A stretch of DNA of 64,000 nt, taken from positions 8,449,501-8,513,500 of the forward strand of contig NC_060207.1 of NCBI RefSeq assembly GCF_021130785.1, written 5' to 3'. Origin of the DNA: Homalodisca vitripennis (lineage: Eukaryota > Arthropoda > Insecta > Hemiptera > Cicadellidae). Shown here in pieces: positions 21,323 to 34,653 of the stretch; the first letter of the stretch is position 1, and each line of letters begins with the position of its first letter. The notes under the pieces are model-generated. The model searched no databases and was not told the origin of the DNA. It worked only from the letters and a program-made list of their open reading frames with translations. A program made the position numbers and the translations under genes.

Positions 21323-23129
21323 AATGGATAATTTCAAAGTTAGCTATTGTAGAATATAACTGTGAAAAGTTTTAGAACCCTCAATTTATATATAGCAAAT
21401 TTTGTTTTCATATGCATTTAAAAGCTATTAAAATATGTTGTATACTGCAATATGGCAAGCTGGTGGCCATACACTCTTGAAGTTGTAAGATATTACAGAA
21501 GAAATACAGGCTCATAAAACTTCTACAATAATTTATAACTGCATGCGAAGAAACCAAGCGCAATTGAATTTAATGTTCCTTGAACAAATTTATAAGCCAT
21601 AACCATTCAATTAAAAGTTTCCAGGCAGTATGACGCCCATTTGTATCAATCTTTGAAAGTATTTCTTCTTATATTTAAATGTACAATTTATTTCATATGT
21701 AAATTGGTGGATTTGATACAAAATGCAATGCTGTTATAGGTTGTGATCCCTATAGAATACATATAAAAGTGTTTTAAAACATGTATATTTTATATAGATT
21801 ACTTATGTATTTTTTGATGATTTTGATAGCCTATATGAAGCATTCATTAATAGGGCTAACATATGTTTGAAGATAATGTAATAATATAAAACTTATAAAG
21901 AAGTCAACACAGCAACTCACTTAAATTTAACAAAATTCGTAGAAAATTAACTATGCATTTACTACATATTTCAGAAACACAGCAATACATGAAAACTTCC
22001 TTTTTATGAGCATTACGGAATGGGTATTAAACAATTAATAATAAGCTAGGATACAAATATTTGGAAATTTTCCCTTTAAATAAACATTGAAGGAGGCTTC
22101 CTAAAATATCCAATACTTATGTAAAGCCTTCATTGTAACTATTAATTTGATGTGTTTTATGACCAAACGGCATTATTCATGCAGTATATGTACTCAGTAC
22201 ATTTAAGTAGCTTACTGCCAATGCAGTGCTATAAATTAAAAATATCTACAATGCATAATTAATTCGCAGGATCAGATAAAACTTCAAATTTCTAATGGCG
22301 AACATAATCTGAAATGGAAGTTTTGTTTTGCTCACATATAAAACGGCTAAAATTAAAGAGATTTCCAAATCCAGTTATTTGTTTGGGATGCTCCATTGCA
22401 GGCGATCAATCCATCAGCCATCAGGATATTACAGATGAGACAGACGGACATGCCGTCTCTAGAGGCGTGTGCGGTCATAGGCTCTAAGCGATGGAACCAG
22501 TCAACCAGAGTGACCTAGCCGGGCAGGTTGATGTGTCAGTTGATATGTCGTTTGATTTTGTTTCAGTTGCTTGTCATAGGAAACCTTCAGATAAATTCAG
22601 TTTTACACTGCTTTCTCAGTAAATGTTACTAATAACTTTTTCACCGGTTAGTGTTAAGACTTTCAAAATGATTTAGGTACAATCGTGGATGTCCGCATAT
22701 ATTTTAATCATTACATTGAATTCTGTACATATAATTTAAGGCAGTGCAGTACGTAAAGTGTTTCAATAGCACTCTTGAAAATATATTAGTGAAAAACTGT
22801 ATATGTATTGTAACACTTAAATCAGCTTGTATATTCTACTTATATCGATTAAAGAGACATAACTTGAGTATTATAAAACGTTAGGTATCTGTATTTCCAG
22901 TAAACAAGTGGTTCTGACGCAATATTACCAACATTGCCAACAGCTTGTTAACGGTGCATTACCAGATTATGACGTAACCACACACAGCACTGATTGTCCC
23001 TGTGATTAGAGTAAACTCATTTGCAGCATTCGTTTGTTTTTAATGCGCTTCGTTTTCTTCATCTCTGTTTGTATTTGTATCCTCAAACAATGTTATGCTC
23101 GGGGTCGTTATAATTTAAGAAAAAACTTG
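21320..23129. other. A+T-rich region without a recognisable gene
   Basis: Nothing coding-like is seen. The block at 22375-22560 is more G+C-rich (TCCATCAGCCATCAGG, GATGAGACAGACGGACATGC) but has no long open frame. Confidence 0.4.
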
Positions 23130-24303
23130 TATACTCTCATGGGTAACGGTTAAAAAACTAGTACACTTTATCTCATGGGTAAGGTTTAAAAAAGTAGTAC
23201 ACTTATCTCATGGATATCGGTTAAAAAACTAGTACATTTTATCTCATTGGTAACGGTTAAAAAAACTAGTACACTTTATCTCATGAGTAACGGTTAAAAA
23301 ACTAGTACACTCTCATGGGTAACGGTTAAAAAACTAGTACACTTTATCTCATGGGTAACGGTTTAAAAAACTAGTACACTTTATCTCATGGGTAACGGTT
23401 AAAAAACTAGTACACTTTATCTCATGGGTAACGGTTAAAAAACTAGTACACTCTCATGGGTAACGGTTAAAAAACTAGTACACTTTATCTCATGGGTAAC
23501 GGTTAAAAAACTAGTACACTTTATCTCATGGGTAACGGTTAAAAAACTAGTACACTTTATCTCATGGGTAACGGTTAAAAAACTAATACACTTTTTCTCA
23601 TGGGTAACGGTTAAAAAACTAGTACACTTTATCTCATGGGTAACGGTTAAAAAAACTAGTACACTTTATCTCATGGGTAACGGTTAAAAAACTAATACAC
23701 TTTATCTCATGGGTAACGGTTAAAAAACTAATACACTCTCATGGGTACCGGTTAAAAAACTAGTACACTCTCATGGGTAACGGTGAAAAAACTAGTACAC
23801 TTTATCTCATGGATAACGGTTAAAAAACTAGTACACTTTATCTCATGGATAACGGTTAAAAAACTAGTACACTTTATCTCATGGGTAACGGTTAAAAAAC
23901 TAGTACACTTTATCTCATGGATAACTGTTAAAAAACTAGTACACTTTATCTCATGGGTAACGGTTAAAAAACTAGTACACTTTATCTCATGGGTAACGGT
24001 TAAAAAACTAGTACACTTTATCTCATGGGTAACGGTTAAAAAACTAGTACACTTTATCTCATGGGTAACGGTTAAAAAACTAGTACACTTTATCTCATGG
24101 GTAACGGTTAAAAAACTAGTACACTTTATCTCATGGGTAACGGTTAAAAAACTAGTACACTTTATCTCATGGGTAATCGGTTAAAAAACTAGTACACTTT
24201 ATCTCATGGGTATCGGTTAAAAAACTAGTACACTTGATCTCATGGGTATCGGTTAAAAAACTAGTACACTTGATCTCATGGTTAACGGTTAAAAACTAAC
24301 TAT
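23130..24303. repeat. 36-bp minisatellite, about 33 copies
   Basis: The unit is CTCATGGGTAACGGTTAAAA followed by AACTAGTACACTTTAT. Several units lack TTTAT, giving 31-bp variants that shift the frame. Where eleven 36-bp units follow each other (23783-24184) a frame stays open and reads 12-residue repeats KKLVHFISWVTV. The 31-bp variants elsewhere break it, so this is a satellite and not a gene. Confidence 0.97.
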
Positions 24304-24399
24304 ATTTTATCATTTTCAAGAGGGTTGTCTAACACCTTGCAAATTAATAGCTCAATTCGTTCTAGAGAAATCTAGCAGAAAAAAGAAACACGTGTAAAT
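24304..24399. other. Short A+T-rich spacer
   Basis: Nothing is seen between the 36-bp array and the family A copy. Confidence 0.3.
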
Positions 24400-24830
24400 A
24401 GACAGGCAGAAAATTTTTTTTCAGAACTCGATTTCGAATTTATAGTTTAATTCATCATTGAGACATAACTCCGTGTAATAGGGTTCACTAACGCTCGGAT
24501 CTTATGCAACATGGATAGACATGCACCATTATCTATCTCATCTTTACTCGAACAAATAGGCTAATACAACTGAGTATCGAATTTAACGATTGAATTTAAT
24601 GATAGTTTTACCAATCAATCCACCGAATATCACATTATACATATGATTGTATCGAAGTATGTTTAAAAACTTGTTGATTCTGTGATACTTCATGAGACCA
24701 ATATAAAATTTTTAAATAAAGCTCAGCCAAATCCCATAGCACTATCATAGAACTCGATATTCTTTATATAGAATTGAATTCTATAAGTGAATTCATTCTC
24801 GAGCTATCGTTGTGAACAGGCGGTAGGCAG
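24400..24830 (+). repeat. Dispersed repeat family A, diverged copies
   Basis: Text such as AATTTATAGTTTAATTCATC, GTTCACTAACGCTCGG and ACATGCACCATTATCTATCT is followed by a second similar round at 24750-24830 (GAATTCATTCTCGAGC, AGGCAGATAAACAG, TTTTCCAGCTCTTCTAG). It resembles the 20.8 kb and 56.9 kb copies. The borders are uncertain. Confidence 0.4.
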
Positions 24831-25344
24831 ATAAACAGTTAGAAACTTTTCCAGCTCTTCTAGTAATATGGATTGCTCTATATTCTATTTATATAACTGT
24901 ATGTATATATATATATATCAATATACATATGCAATTGAATTTTCAAATAAAATCGTTACCAAGAATTGAGTTTGAACACCGTTGCAATAATTTCCATAAA
25001 TTGTTGGAACTTTACTTTCTACTGTATAAATGCAGGACGCTGTGTTAATTTTCTTTGTAAATTACAATCAAGTAACTAACTATATATACCAATTAGATAA
25101 TAGTAATTACATAACAAATTATAGAAGTAACACAATTACTTCAGGGCCGCCGAAGTCTCATTTAATAACGACAATGTTAATGTAATGTTACACAAGTACC
25201 AGAGCACTTAGATGCCTATTTATTTAATTCAAACTACGATCGGTGAAATTAATTATCCGAGTTTGAAAATGAACCACAAACTAGTAGAACTAAAAGAATA
25301 AGAGTTATATTAATTAAGTAATTTTTTCGTATCTGGAACTTTGG

Positions 25345-25472
25345 CTATATTAAATAGTTGACTTTAACACAAAATTGAATTATAAATTAGTGTTACGGTT
25401 CATTTTGACTATATTAAATAGTTGACTTTATCACAAAATTGAATTATAAATTAGTGTTACGGTTCCTTATGC
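25345..25472 (+). repeat. 64-bp tandem duplication, 2 copies
   Basis: CTATATTAAATAGTTGACTT starts at 25345 and again at 25409, and both copies run to GTGTTACGGTTC with one or two mismatches. Confidence 0.9.
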
Positions 25473-26679
25473 AAAAATTATTACTAGACTATGAAATATC
25501 AGATACTGTTTTAAAAGATTTCGTGTGCGTTTTTTGAATCGCTATAAAAAGTATCGTTCAATCAATACACGTTTCGAAAATTTTATTGAGAGGCTCGATA
25601 GCGTTTTTCACGCCTTTGCCTCACACGTAAATGCAATCTCGCCCCGTAATAAGTTAATTTTGAGACTAGTAATGAAATGTACTATTAAGAATACAAAATA
25701 TCGCGGATAATGTATACATGGATATACAGTAACGTCCAGTCATCAAAAGTTAATATGTTTACAATCAAAATTTCCAACCAATTACAACCAAAATAAGTTC
25801 ACGTTTATGGAGACATATTTTAAAACCATATAACAATCATACCTTCAATTTTGTACTAATAAATGTCCGTATTAGAGAATGCATCTATCGGTCGATAATT
25901 CGAGATGATGAGACATACATTAAATTTAACATTTGTGCGTGTGCATGGAAGGTGTATTGCAATGTTCTGTTTTCACACTACAATGCCAGGAGCATGTTTA
26001 TCATGCTTTTAGTGTGCAGGCAGTAAACAGGAACAGTTGTTGTTGGTGAAGAATCATGAACGAGGTTACTCGTTTGTCAAACGGTAACCAAACAAATCAA
26101 AAGTCATTTTGTAACCCGTTCACAGCCGCTACTGTAAATGTGTATCATTTGTCGTTGCCACATCATTGATTCACTCCGGAGAATTGTATCGTTTATCTCT
26201 GTCAGTGTGGCAGACCACGAGATTTCAATTCGCGTGTGGACGAGTCTCTCTAGCGTGTCAGTAGCTTGTTGATAATACTACAGGATAGACTGAAGTATTG
26301 TAGTCGGCAACAACAGGATTGTCTACTACACTAGGGCACATCTAGTATTATCTCGAGCTCTTATAAAAAGAAGCGCTAAATCAAGCAGATAGTATCTTAC
26401 CCAATTCTCCACCGGATGGGCAGTAGGGGTTGAGATAATTGCTTGCCGACGCTTAAACTCCGCCTTTGGTACTTTGTTTGCTTCAGGTAAGAAAATACAA
26501 TATTAGCGCGTTGCTCTATACACGGAATACATTTATATGATATTGTTCCATGATTACTAATAGACCTAACAGCTTACAGAATTGTTTAAACAATAAATAC
26601 AGTTAAATAATTATACCATTAGTTGAGCGTTGAAGAGTGAAGAATATGGCTGGAAATATTCATTACTATCTGTGTATGT
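25473..26679. other. A+T-rich region without a recognisable gene
   Basis: The 26150-26490 part is less A+T-rich and ends near a good splice-donor match (TTCAGGTAAGAAAA at 26483). Two TCAGT initiator-like motifs lie at 26200-26270. This could be a promoter with a non-coding first exon, but nothing else supports it. Confidence 0.2.
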
Positions 26680-26681
26680 CA

Positions 26682-26744
<63 letters not shown>

Positions 26745-26757
26745 GCGCGCGCGCGCG

Positions 26758-26804
<47 letters not shown>

Positions 26805-26834
26805 ACACACGCACACACACGCACACGCACACAC
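26680..26834. repeat. Compound (ACGC)n(GC)n(AC)n microsatellite
   Basis: Three simple motifs follow one another. Long Arg/His/Thr or Cys/Val frames on both strands are products of the repeat. Confidence 0.98.
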
Positions 26835-27002
26835 TAAACACGCACAAAAATTATGTTGTGAAAAAACTACATTTGATAGTAACTAAAGACACACACACAC
26901 ACACACACACACATACACACACACGCACACACACGCACACGCACACACTAAACACGCACAAAAATTATGTTGTGAAAAAACTACATTTGATAGTAACTAA
27001 AG
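26798..27002 (+). repeat. Tandem duplication including microsatellite, 114-bp period
   Basis: An (AC)n stretch followed by TAAACACGCACAAAAATTAT and then GAAAAAACTACATTTGATAG is present twice, with TAAACA at 26835 and 26949. The copies look identical, indicating a recent duplication. Confidence 0.9.
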
Positions 27003-27929
27003 ATAGATATCTAGTACGCACTAAACATAAAGAAGTTATAGTATAGTACGAAGGGTTGATTTAAGAGCAAACATTTATACGGGTACATATCTACTTGTTG
27101 AAATATTCAGACATTTATAATGTAAATTCAAAATTACAGCTAGAAAATGAAATCCATATTAATGTATGATATTACTATAACATGAATACAATTTGATGTA
27201 TTGTAACTGTTACGCATGTGTTATAATTTCTAAAAATAGAAATTTTTGTTCTGTGCTAGATGAAATTGATTGCTATCAAATGTAGTTTATAGAAGTATAA
27301 ACTATTATTTAGGAACTGTCTGCTTATACTACAAAATGTTTCGTTAACATTAGTAATGAAAAAATTCACCTAATGAGTGATTACCAACGGAAGATGTGGC
27401 ATCTCAAATTAAGTAATAAATAACAAACAAAACAAATATATTATATATAGAGATATATATCTACTTACAAACTGTAAAATACGTCAATTTGACTCTCTCT
27501 CTCCATCCTCTCCCCCTCTCTCTATCTCTCACTTTTTCTCTCTCTCTTAATTAATTTTTAAAATATCATGAGTATATTAATGCAAGTCAAATATCATATG
27601 CGCAAAAGTGTTCAGATGTTATTTGCAAGGAAGTTTAGAAAGGAGTAAGTAACTTTGTTTGAACATTTTATCTGGAGCAGATGCTGAAATATGTAAGAAG
27701 TTTGCATATATGGCAATACGATCTTATCGCTTATATGTATACTAAGAAAAATTTTATTATGAATACTAAATATATTTTAGAGATTCTACGTATGGTGTTA
27801 AACTACTCTTATATAGGCATATAAAAACCAGTGAAGATATAAAATCTTTTGCATTGTTTAATTAAGTTTATTTTTAGATAACAACGGCCCGTTTTTTCAC
27901 ATTTCGTTGATAATTCAAGTTTGAAGCTA

Positions 27930-27985
<56 letters not shown>

Positions 27986-28410
27986 CCTGGTTACTAAATA
28001 ATACTACCGTGATAGTAAACACATTATTACAATCATAATTATAACGTAGAACTAACTTTTGAAGCTGCATAAACAGGGATTCGTATTTAAATCAAGTATT
28101 ACAATGCCTTAGCTTCAGATGAGAAACCATTGTGCTGATATTAACTCATGAAATAAGGCGATTATGGGTGGATTTCTCAAATACCAACAATGTAAGTCTC
28201 ATTGACTATTTCAATGAACGGAACGATACACAACAGTATTTGTTGGAACTAGGTCACACTTGGATACGCCATCAAGAAAGAATTCTGTTCTGTATGGATA
28301 CCTTCTCAACTCACTCATACTACACAATATTTTGCAAGCAAGCATCATAAGCTGTCTTTATATTACTACTCATCGCACTACAGCAACCATCCTCGGCCTT
28401 CCACACCTGT
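27003..28410. other. A+T-rich region with simple repeats
   Basis: There is a pyrimidine-rich (CT)n-like run at 27492-27548 and (TA)n at 27932-27983. A 72-codon frame at 28132-28350 (DYFNERNDTQQYLLELGHTW) has a protein-like composition but no recognisable family. I do not call it. Confidence 0.4.
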
Positions 28411-29877
28411 GTCAGTACAGCCATGACTCTAGGTCAGTACTTAGACATAAGTCTGTACGTTAGTTCAGCCATGAGCCTGCAGGTCAGTACTAGACATAAG
28501 TCTGCACGTTAGTTCAGCCATGGGCCTGTAGGTCAGTACTAGACAAAAGTCTATAAGTTAGTTCAGCCATAAACCTGCAGGTCAGTACTAGACACATGTC
28601 TGTACGTTAGTTCAGCCATGAGCCTGTAGGTCAGTACTAGACACAAGTCTGTACGTTAGTTCAGCCATGAGCCTGCAGGTCAGTACTAGACATAAGTCTG
28701 TACGTTAGTTCAACCATAAGCCTGCAGTTCATTACTAGACATAAGTCTATAAGTTAGTTCAGCCATGAGCCTGCAGGTCAGTACTAGACATGTCTATAAG
28801 TTAGTTCAGCCATGAGCCTGCAGGTCAGTACTAGACATAAGTCTGTACGTTAGTTCAGCCATGAGCCTGCAGGTCAGTACTAGACATAAGTCTATAAGTT
28901 AGTTCAGCCATGAGCCTGGAGGACAGTACTAGACAAAAGTCTATAAGTTAGTTCAGCCATGAGCCTGCAGGTCAGTACTAGACATAAGTCTGTACGTTAG
29001 TTCAGCCATGAGCCTGCAGGTCAGTACTAGACATAAGTCTGTAAGTTAGTTCAGCCATGAGCCTGCAGGTCAGTACTAGACATAAGTCTATAAGTTAGTT
29101 CAGCCATGAGCCTGTAGGACAGTACTAGACAAAAGTCTATAAGTTAGTTCAGCCATGAGCCTGCAGGTCAGTACTAGACATAAGTCTGTACGTTAGTTCA
29201 GCCATGAGCCTGAAGGTCAGTACTAGACATAAGTCTGTACGTTAGTTCAGCCATGAGCCTGCAGGTCAGTACTAGACATAAGTCTGTACGTTAGTTCAGC
29301 CATGAGCCTGCAGGTCAGTACTAGACAAAGTCTATAAGTTAGTTCAGCCATGAGCCTGCAGGTCAGTACTAGACATAAGTCTGTAAGTTAGTTCAGCCAT
29401 GAGCCTGCAGGTCAGTACTAGACAAAAGTCTATAAGTTAGTTCAGCCATGAGCCTGTAGGACAGTACTAGACAAAAGTCTATAAGTTAGTTCAGCCATAA
29501 ACCTGCAGGTCAGTACTAGACATAAGTCTGTACGTTAGTTCAGCCATGAGCCTGCAGGTCAGTACTAGACACAAGTCTGTACGTTAGTTCAGCCATGAGC
29601 CTGAAGGTCAGTACTAGACATAAGTCTATAAGTTAGTTCAGCCATGAGCCTGCAGGTCAGTACTAGACATAAGTCTGTACGTTAGTTCAGCCATGAGCCT
29701 GCAGGTCAGTACTAGACATAAGTCTATAAGTTAGTTCAGCCATGAGCCTGCAGGTCAGTACTAGACATAAGTCTGTAAGTTAGTTCAGCCATGAGCCTGC
29801 AGGTCAGTACTAGACAAAAGTCTATAAGTTAGTTCAGCCATAAGCCTGTAGGTCAGTACTAGACATAAGTCTGTAAA
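28411..29877. repeat. 49-bp minisatellite, about 30 copies
   Basis: The unit is AGTTCAGCCATGAGCCTGCA, GGTCAGTACTAGACATAAGT, CTGTACGTT. Two main variant ends, GTCTGTACGTT and GTCTATAAGTT, alternate in blocks. Short indels such as GACATGTC and GACAAAG change some units by one to three bases. All 49 bases recur in every unit, so there are no spacers as in a CRISPR array. Confidence 0.97.
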
Positions 29878-32378
29878 GTGGATCGGACTTTGTATGAAAT
29901 TTTAGTATTACATTTCCTATGATCCAAAAGTTATTCAACAAAACATATGCCTATATTATATATAATCAGTTACAGGTCTATTAGTTACGTATAAACTATA
30001 CGTGTACATGTTTAGTATACCTAGTTGACTAAGAAATCTTTTCAAAAAATTACTTTTGTATTATATTTAAAATACCAGTATTTAGTATATATGTACCGAA
30101 GGTTGATAATTGGCTACTTGAATGCAGTTTTTAAATAAAAACACACTGTTCTCATAGATTGTTGTATTTATTCTGAAAAATTGTGTTTTGAAAGATGCGA
30201 AAGAGGTTGACGAACGGCTTCTCATTTGTCTTCCAGAGGAGAAACTAATTAAACTCTTTTGTCACCATTAACACAGTAAAACCGTCACTTAAACCTGCAT
30301 CAGTTAAACGCTGTTGTGGGTCCACAGCGACATTTGTGTTGTGTCATAATAAACCGGTAGAAAATGTATGGTTCACAGAATCGCTTCGATTTTATTGTTG
30401 TATAGAAAAATAAATAGGGCGAATAGAAAAATAATGTTAGAATATGAATTAAAACTATAATTTATTATTTGTTATTTTTACAGTGAATTAGACTACATTG
30501 TATTAAAAGGAAAACAATTTAAATAGCTAAAATTAGTTTTCACAATACTATCCATCTGCATGTAAGTTCATATCTACGTGTGTGAGCGTGTAGGACTTGA
30601 CTAAACCGAGCTTTCAGCCGAGTTCGATATATAGGTAGTACAGATAGTCACTAAAATACTTAGTTTTATTAACAGATTTAACGTTAGTTAGTTATGAAAT
30701 TTACATTAATCTCTTGACATAATTGTACAGACTAGAAATTAAAACTGTCTATAAAAAATGTATAGCATGTAACCTTTTTTGGGTCGAAATTAATTTATCA
30801 AAATAACATTTATTCTTAGAAATAGTATGTCCAATCAATGAGTATTGCAGTTATCTTACCTCATTTATTACATTTTGGTTATAACGATCTTTAAATCCAG
30901 CAATGATATTTACTGAAGATGTAATTGTTATTTGTTTAAAAAAGAGCAGATATAGAGATGATAATAACTTTTTATTATTTGTAACCTATAATGGGGTTAA
31001 AACGTCAAAATATATTCCACATAAAATGCCCCTTATAAAAAGTTTATTTTCAATTTGCATGAAATTGTAGTTAAAACTGAGGGTAAACATTGTAACAAAA
31101 ATACTCAGAACCTGCTGGTTTTTAAGGTCACGTCACGGCAGTACAATATACAAAGTCTGAATAATATATTTGCTATACAAGTGTACTGTATTTGTATACT
31201 CAAACTAGATTCTTTCAGTACATTTAGTTTTTCTTTGGAAATAATAGCACAATTCAACCTTTATTCGCTAAGAATAACTAAGGTAGTTTATTAATTAGAT
31301 AAATAAGATTTATTTAAATAAGTACTATTTAAATACGATTTATATGATAAACAAACTAAGAAAATATGATACTATATACAATTTAATAGGCAGTGTTAAT
31401 TTAATCAGATCTTACCAAATACTTAATTACAGCACTATACATTTTAATTAAATAGTTATAAATTACACATGCAATATAAATTTACTGTTGTTTGAAAATA
31501 GCCTAGTGCTGATCTTTTAACTGTAATTGCCTTATAATTGGCAAGTCACGCAGTAATTATCATACGTTATTTGGAACTTCTTAAAGAAATTATTACAGAG
31601 TATAAAACATTTTATGTGGAATGAAGCGTGCAATTTCAACAATAACCACAGAATTACAAACATTTAAACATTTTTTATGTTTTGAGAGAGGCCTCAGGCC
31701 CCGAAACAAGAAAATAATAATACGATTTATGGCAAATATATTAAAATACATATCTACGTATAAAAGAAATCTATTTATGTTCAAGAAAATGAATACATTC
31801 GAAAGACGTATTTTTTAAATAATAATGTGTATTCATATAAAGTTTAAGGTTTTGGAAGTAATCATTGTTTTATTTTTATAAAATAATAATAAATTCCCAA
31901 TAAACGATTCTTTAGTGTGAAAGTAATGTATTTTAAAGTGTACCAGCGATATTCTGGTAAAAACGTCGTGGGAGAGAAATACTTCTAAAGTAATTAATTT
32001 CATCACCGATATTATGCTAAGGTTCCCAGCGTCGCGATGGCTTCAAGGAAAGGGAAGATAACAAAAGGCGCTCTGTTTATTTAGCAAATCCCCTCGGATA
32101 ACGAGCTTGCTAATTTTAGTCAAGTGTTTTTAAACTGGATTTTTTGTAATAACCAAACCGTATTTACAAAATTAAATATATTTTTCCATTTAATGATGAT
32201 CGAATTTAAGGGAGCTAACCTTAGTCTGTCCCAAGGGAGCTATCCTTACCTATCCTGAGGGGGCACGACAAATATAATTTCTGTATGTCCGGCTGTCTGT
32301 TTGCCCACACGATATCTCAAAAAAGACTTTATATATTACATGAAGCTTTATGCATGTTTCCATGGTCATTCCACGGGA
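29878..32378. other. A+T-rich region without a recognisable gene
   Basis: No coding-like frame. The piece just before the next array, 32225-32375 (CTGTATGTCCGGCTGTCTGT, CACACGATATCTC), is of the kind often seen in insect dispersed repeats and may be the non-tandem part of the element whose tail became the 116-bp array. Confidence 0.35.
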
Positions 32379-33610
32379 TTTGATGGAATTTTTGGTAAGA
32401 TTTTTGTTCCATTCTATAAGTTTATTTGATAGTCTACATGACGGGATGGAAAATACCATAGATCTAGTAAATTCACACTAATTTTACGTGATATATGATG
32501 GAATCGTTGGAAAGATGTGTTGTTACATTCTATCGGTTTATTTGATAGTCTGTTTGATGGGATGGAGAATACCATAGATGTAGTAAATTCACACTAACTT
32601 TTACGTCATATATGATGGAGTCGTTGGTAAGATGTTTGTTACATTCTATCGGTTCCTTTGATAGTCAGTTTGATTGGGATGGAGAATACCATAGATCTAG
32701 TAAATTCACATTAACTTTTACGTGATATATGATGGAATCGTTGGAAAGATGTTTGTTACATTCTATCGGTTCCTTTGATAGTCAGTTTGATGGGATGGAG
32801 AATACCATAGATGTAGTAAATTCACACTAATTTTACGTGATATATGATGGAATCGTTGGTAAGATGTGTTGTTACATTCTATCGGTTCCTTTGATAGTCA
32901 GTTTTGATGGGATGGAGAATACCACAGATCTAGTAAATTCACGTTAACTTTTACGTCATATATGATGGAGTCGTTGGTAAGATGTTTGTTACATTCTATC
33001 GGTTCCTTTGATAGTCAGTTTGATGGGATGGAGAATACCATAGATGTAGTAAATTCACATTAACTTTTACGTGATATATGATGGAATCGTTGGCAAGATG
33101 TTTGTTACATTCTATCGGTTCCTTTGATAGTCAGTTTGATGGGATGGAGAATACCATAGATCTAGTAAATTCACATTAACTTTTACGTCATATATGATGG
33201 AATCGTTGGTAAGATGTGTTTTACATTCTATCGGTTCCTTTGATAGTCAGTTTGATGGGATGGAGAATACCATAGATCTAGTAAATTCACATTAACTTTT
33301 ACGTCATATATGATGGAATCGTTGGTAAGATGTGTTTTTACATTCTATCGGTTCCTTTGATAGTCAGTTTGAGGGGATGGAGAATACCATAGATCTAGTA
33401 AATTCACATTAACTTTTACGTCATATATGATGGAGTCGTTGGTAAGATGTTTGTTACATTCTATCGGTTCCTTTGATAGTCAGTTTGATGGGATGGAGAA
33501 TACCATAGATCTAGTAAATTCACATTAACTTTTACGTCATATATGATGGAATCGTTGGAAAGATGTTTGTTACATTTTATCGGTTCCTTTAATAGTCTGT
33601 TTGTTGGATA
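32379..33610. repeat. 116-bp satellite array, about 10 monomers, partly dimeric
   Basis: The monomer includes TCTATCGGTTCCTTTGATAG, GGGATGGAGAATACCATAGA and TAGTAAATTCAC. The site after CATA reads GATC or GATG and alternates C, G, C, G, C, G for the monomers marked at 32461, 32577, 32694, 32810, 32927 and 33043, then is GATC at 33159, 33275, 33392 and 33508. The left part is thus a roughly 233-bp dimer array and the right part a monomer array. Both edges are diverged. Confidence 0.95.
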
Positions 33611-34278
33611 TAGACCAATCTTACGGGTAAATCATGATGATAACGAGAGAAGACACGTAGGAATTAAACGAAATAGTAAATTAAAATGGACACATCTGAG
33701 TACAATGAAAGACGAGACATTGTAATAAAAATACACTAACGAATTGCGCATTAGACACTACATTTTAGTCACGTTCTCAGCGAAACATGTTATGTAACTA
33801 ACTCATGGTTTTCCGTCCTTCTTTCTTATTTAGTTTAATAAATACTTGATTATTTTTATGTTGTTTAATTCTTATTACACTGAAACAGAAATTTATTAAT
33901 ATTACTTTATTATTAATACTTGATTTAATTATTATTAATATAAACTTTTTCAATATAAGTTTTATTATTGCGCAAGGCCTTTCGGAATCAATTATTCCAT
34001 CATCAGGCACTTCGTAAATGAACAAATGCTTGCATTTTTCTAAATAATAGATATTATAATAACATATTGTAAAAGATTTGGATATATTGGAAATATATTT
34101 GGAAGATATTATGTGTCAACTTGAGGTAGACTGAATAATTAGTTTTTAATTTTTGTTGCCTAACCATCGATACTGGATAATGGTGGTTAGTGGAATTCCG
34201 AGACGAAAATGTATTTCTAATTTGTATGTACTTGCGGAATAAATATCATTATTCATTATTCATTATTCATTATCATTA

Positions 34279-34350
<72 letters not shown>

Positions 34351-34653
34351 TTAAACAGAATTACATTTTAATTTTCTTATAAATTGAGATGATAGTAGAA
34401 TTGAATTTTGAATAGGTCCGTCTTCATTATTGATAAGTTTTTTTATTTCTGTTAATGTAAAATGTTTTCAAAGGCATTTGTGTTAATAACTTGTTTCAAT
34501 AATCGTAAATGTTTTATTAGAGATGGTGTATCCAGATCCAATACGCTTCAGAAATATAATATTGAATATTGGTGTATTCTCAACAGCTTAGTTTCTCTAT
34601 TGATTTTAGTAATAGTAAATTAAACCTTATTTCTAATGCTCTAAGATTCTTTG
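33611..34653. other. A+T-rich region with simple repeats
   Basis: An (ATTATTC)n-like run at 34246-34281 passes into (TA)n at 34282-34344. A hammerhead-like motif on the minus strand at 33979-34006 is listed separately. No gene is seen. Confidence 0.4.
33979..34006 (-). ncRNA. Hammerhead-like motif (CTGATGA, 5-bp stem, GAAA)
   Basis: On the minus strand CTGATGA is followed by one extra T, a hairpin GGAAT-AATTG-ATTCC, then GAAAGG. CUGANGA, a helix and GAAA are the conserved core of hammerhead ribozymes, which Penelope-like retroelements are known to carry. The extra base before the helix is not canonical, and I cannot see a clean cleavage-site helix, so an inactive relic or chance is quite possible. 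Confidence 0.25.

Noticed and set aside
23783..24184. 133-codon frame of 12-residue repeats
   Set aside because: It is produced by the 36-bp minisatellite; 31-bp variant units on the left and a base insertion near 24177 break the frame.
26611..27046. Long Arg/His/Thr- or Cys/Val-rich frames on both strands
   Set aside because: They are translations of a compound microsatellite.
28411..29877. CRISPR-like regular repeat
   Set aside because: There are no unique spacers; the whole 49-bp unit repeats, and the context is eukaryotic.
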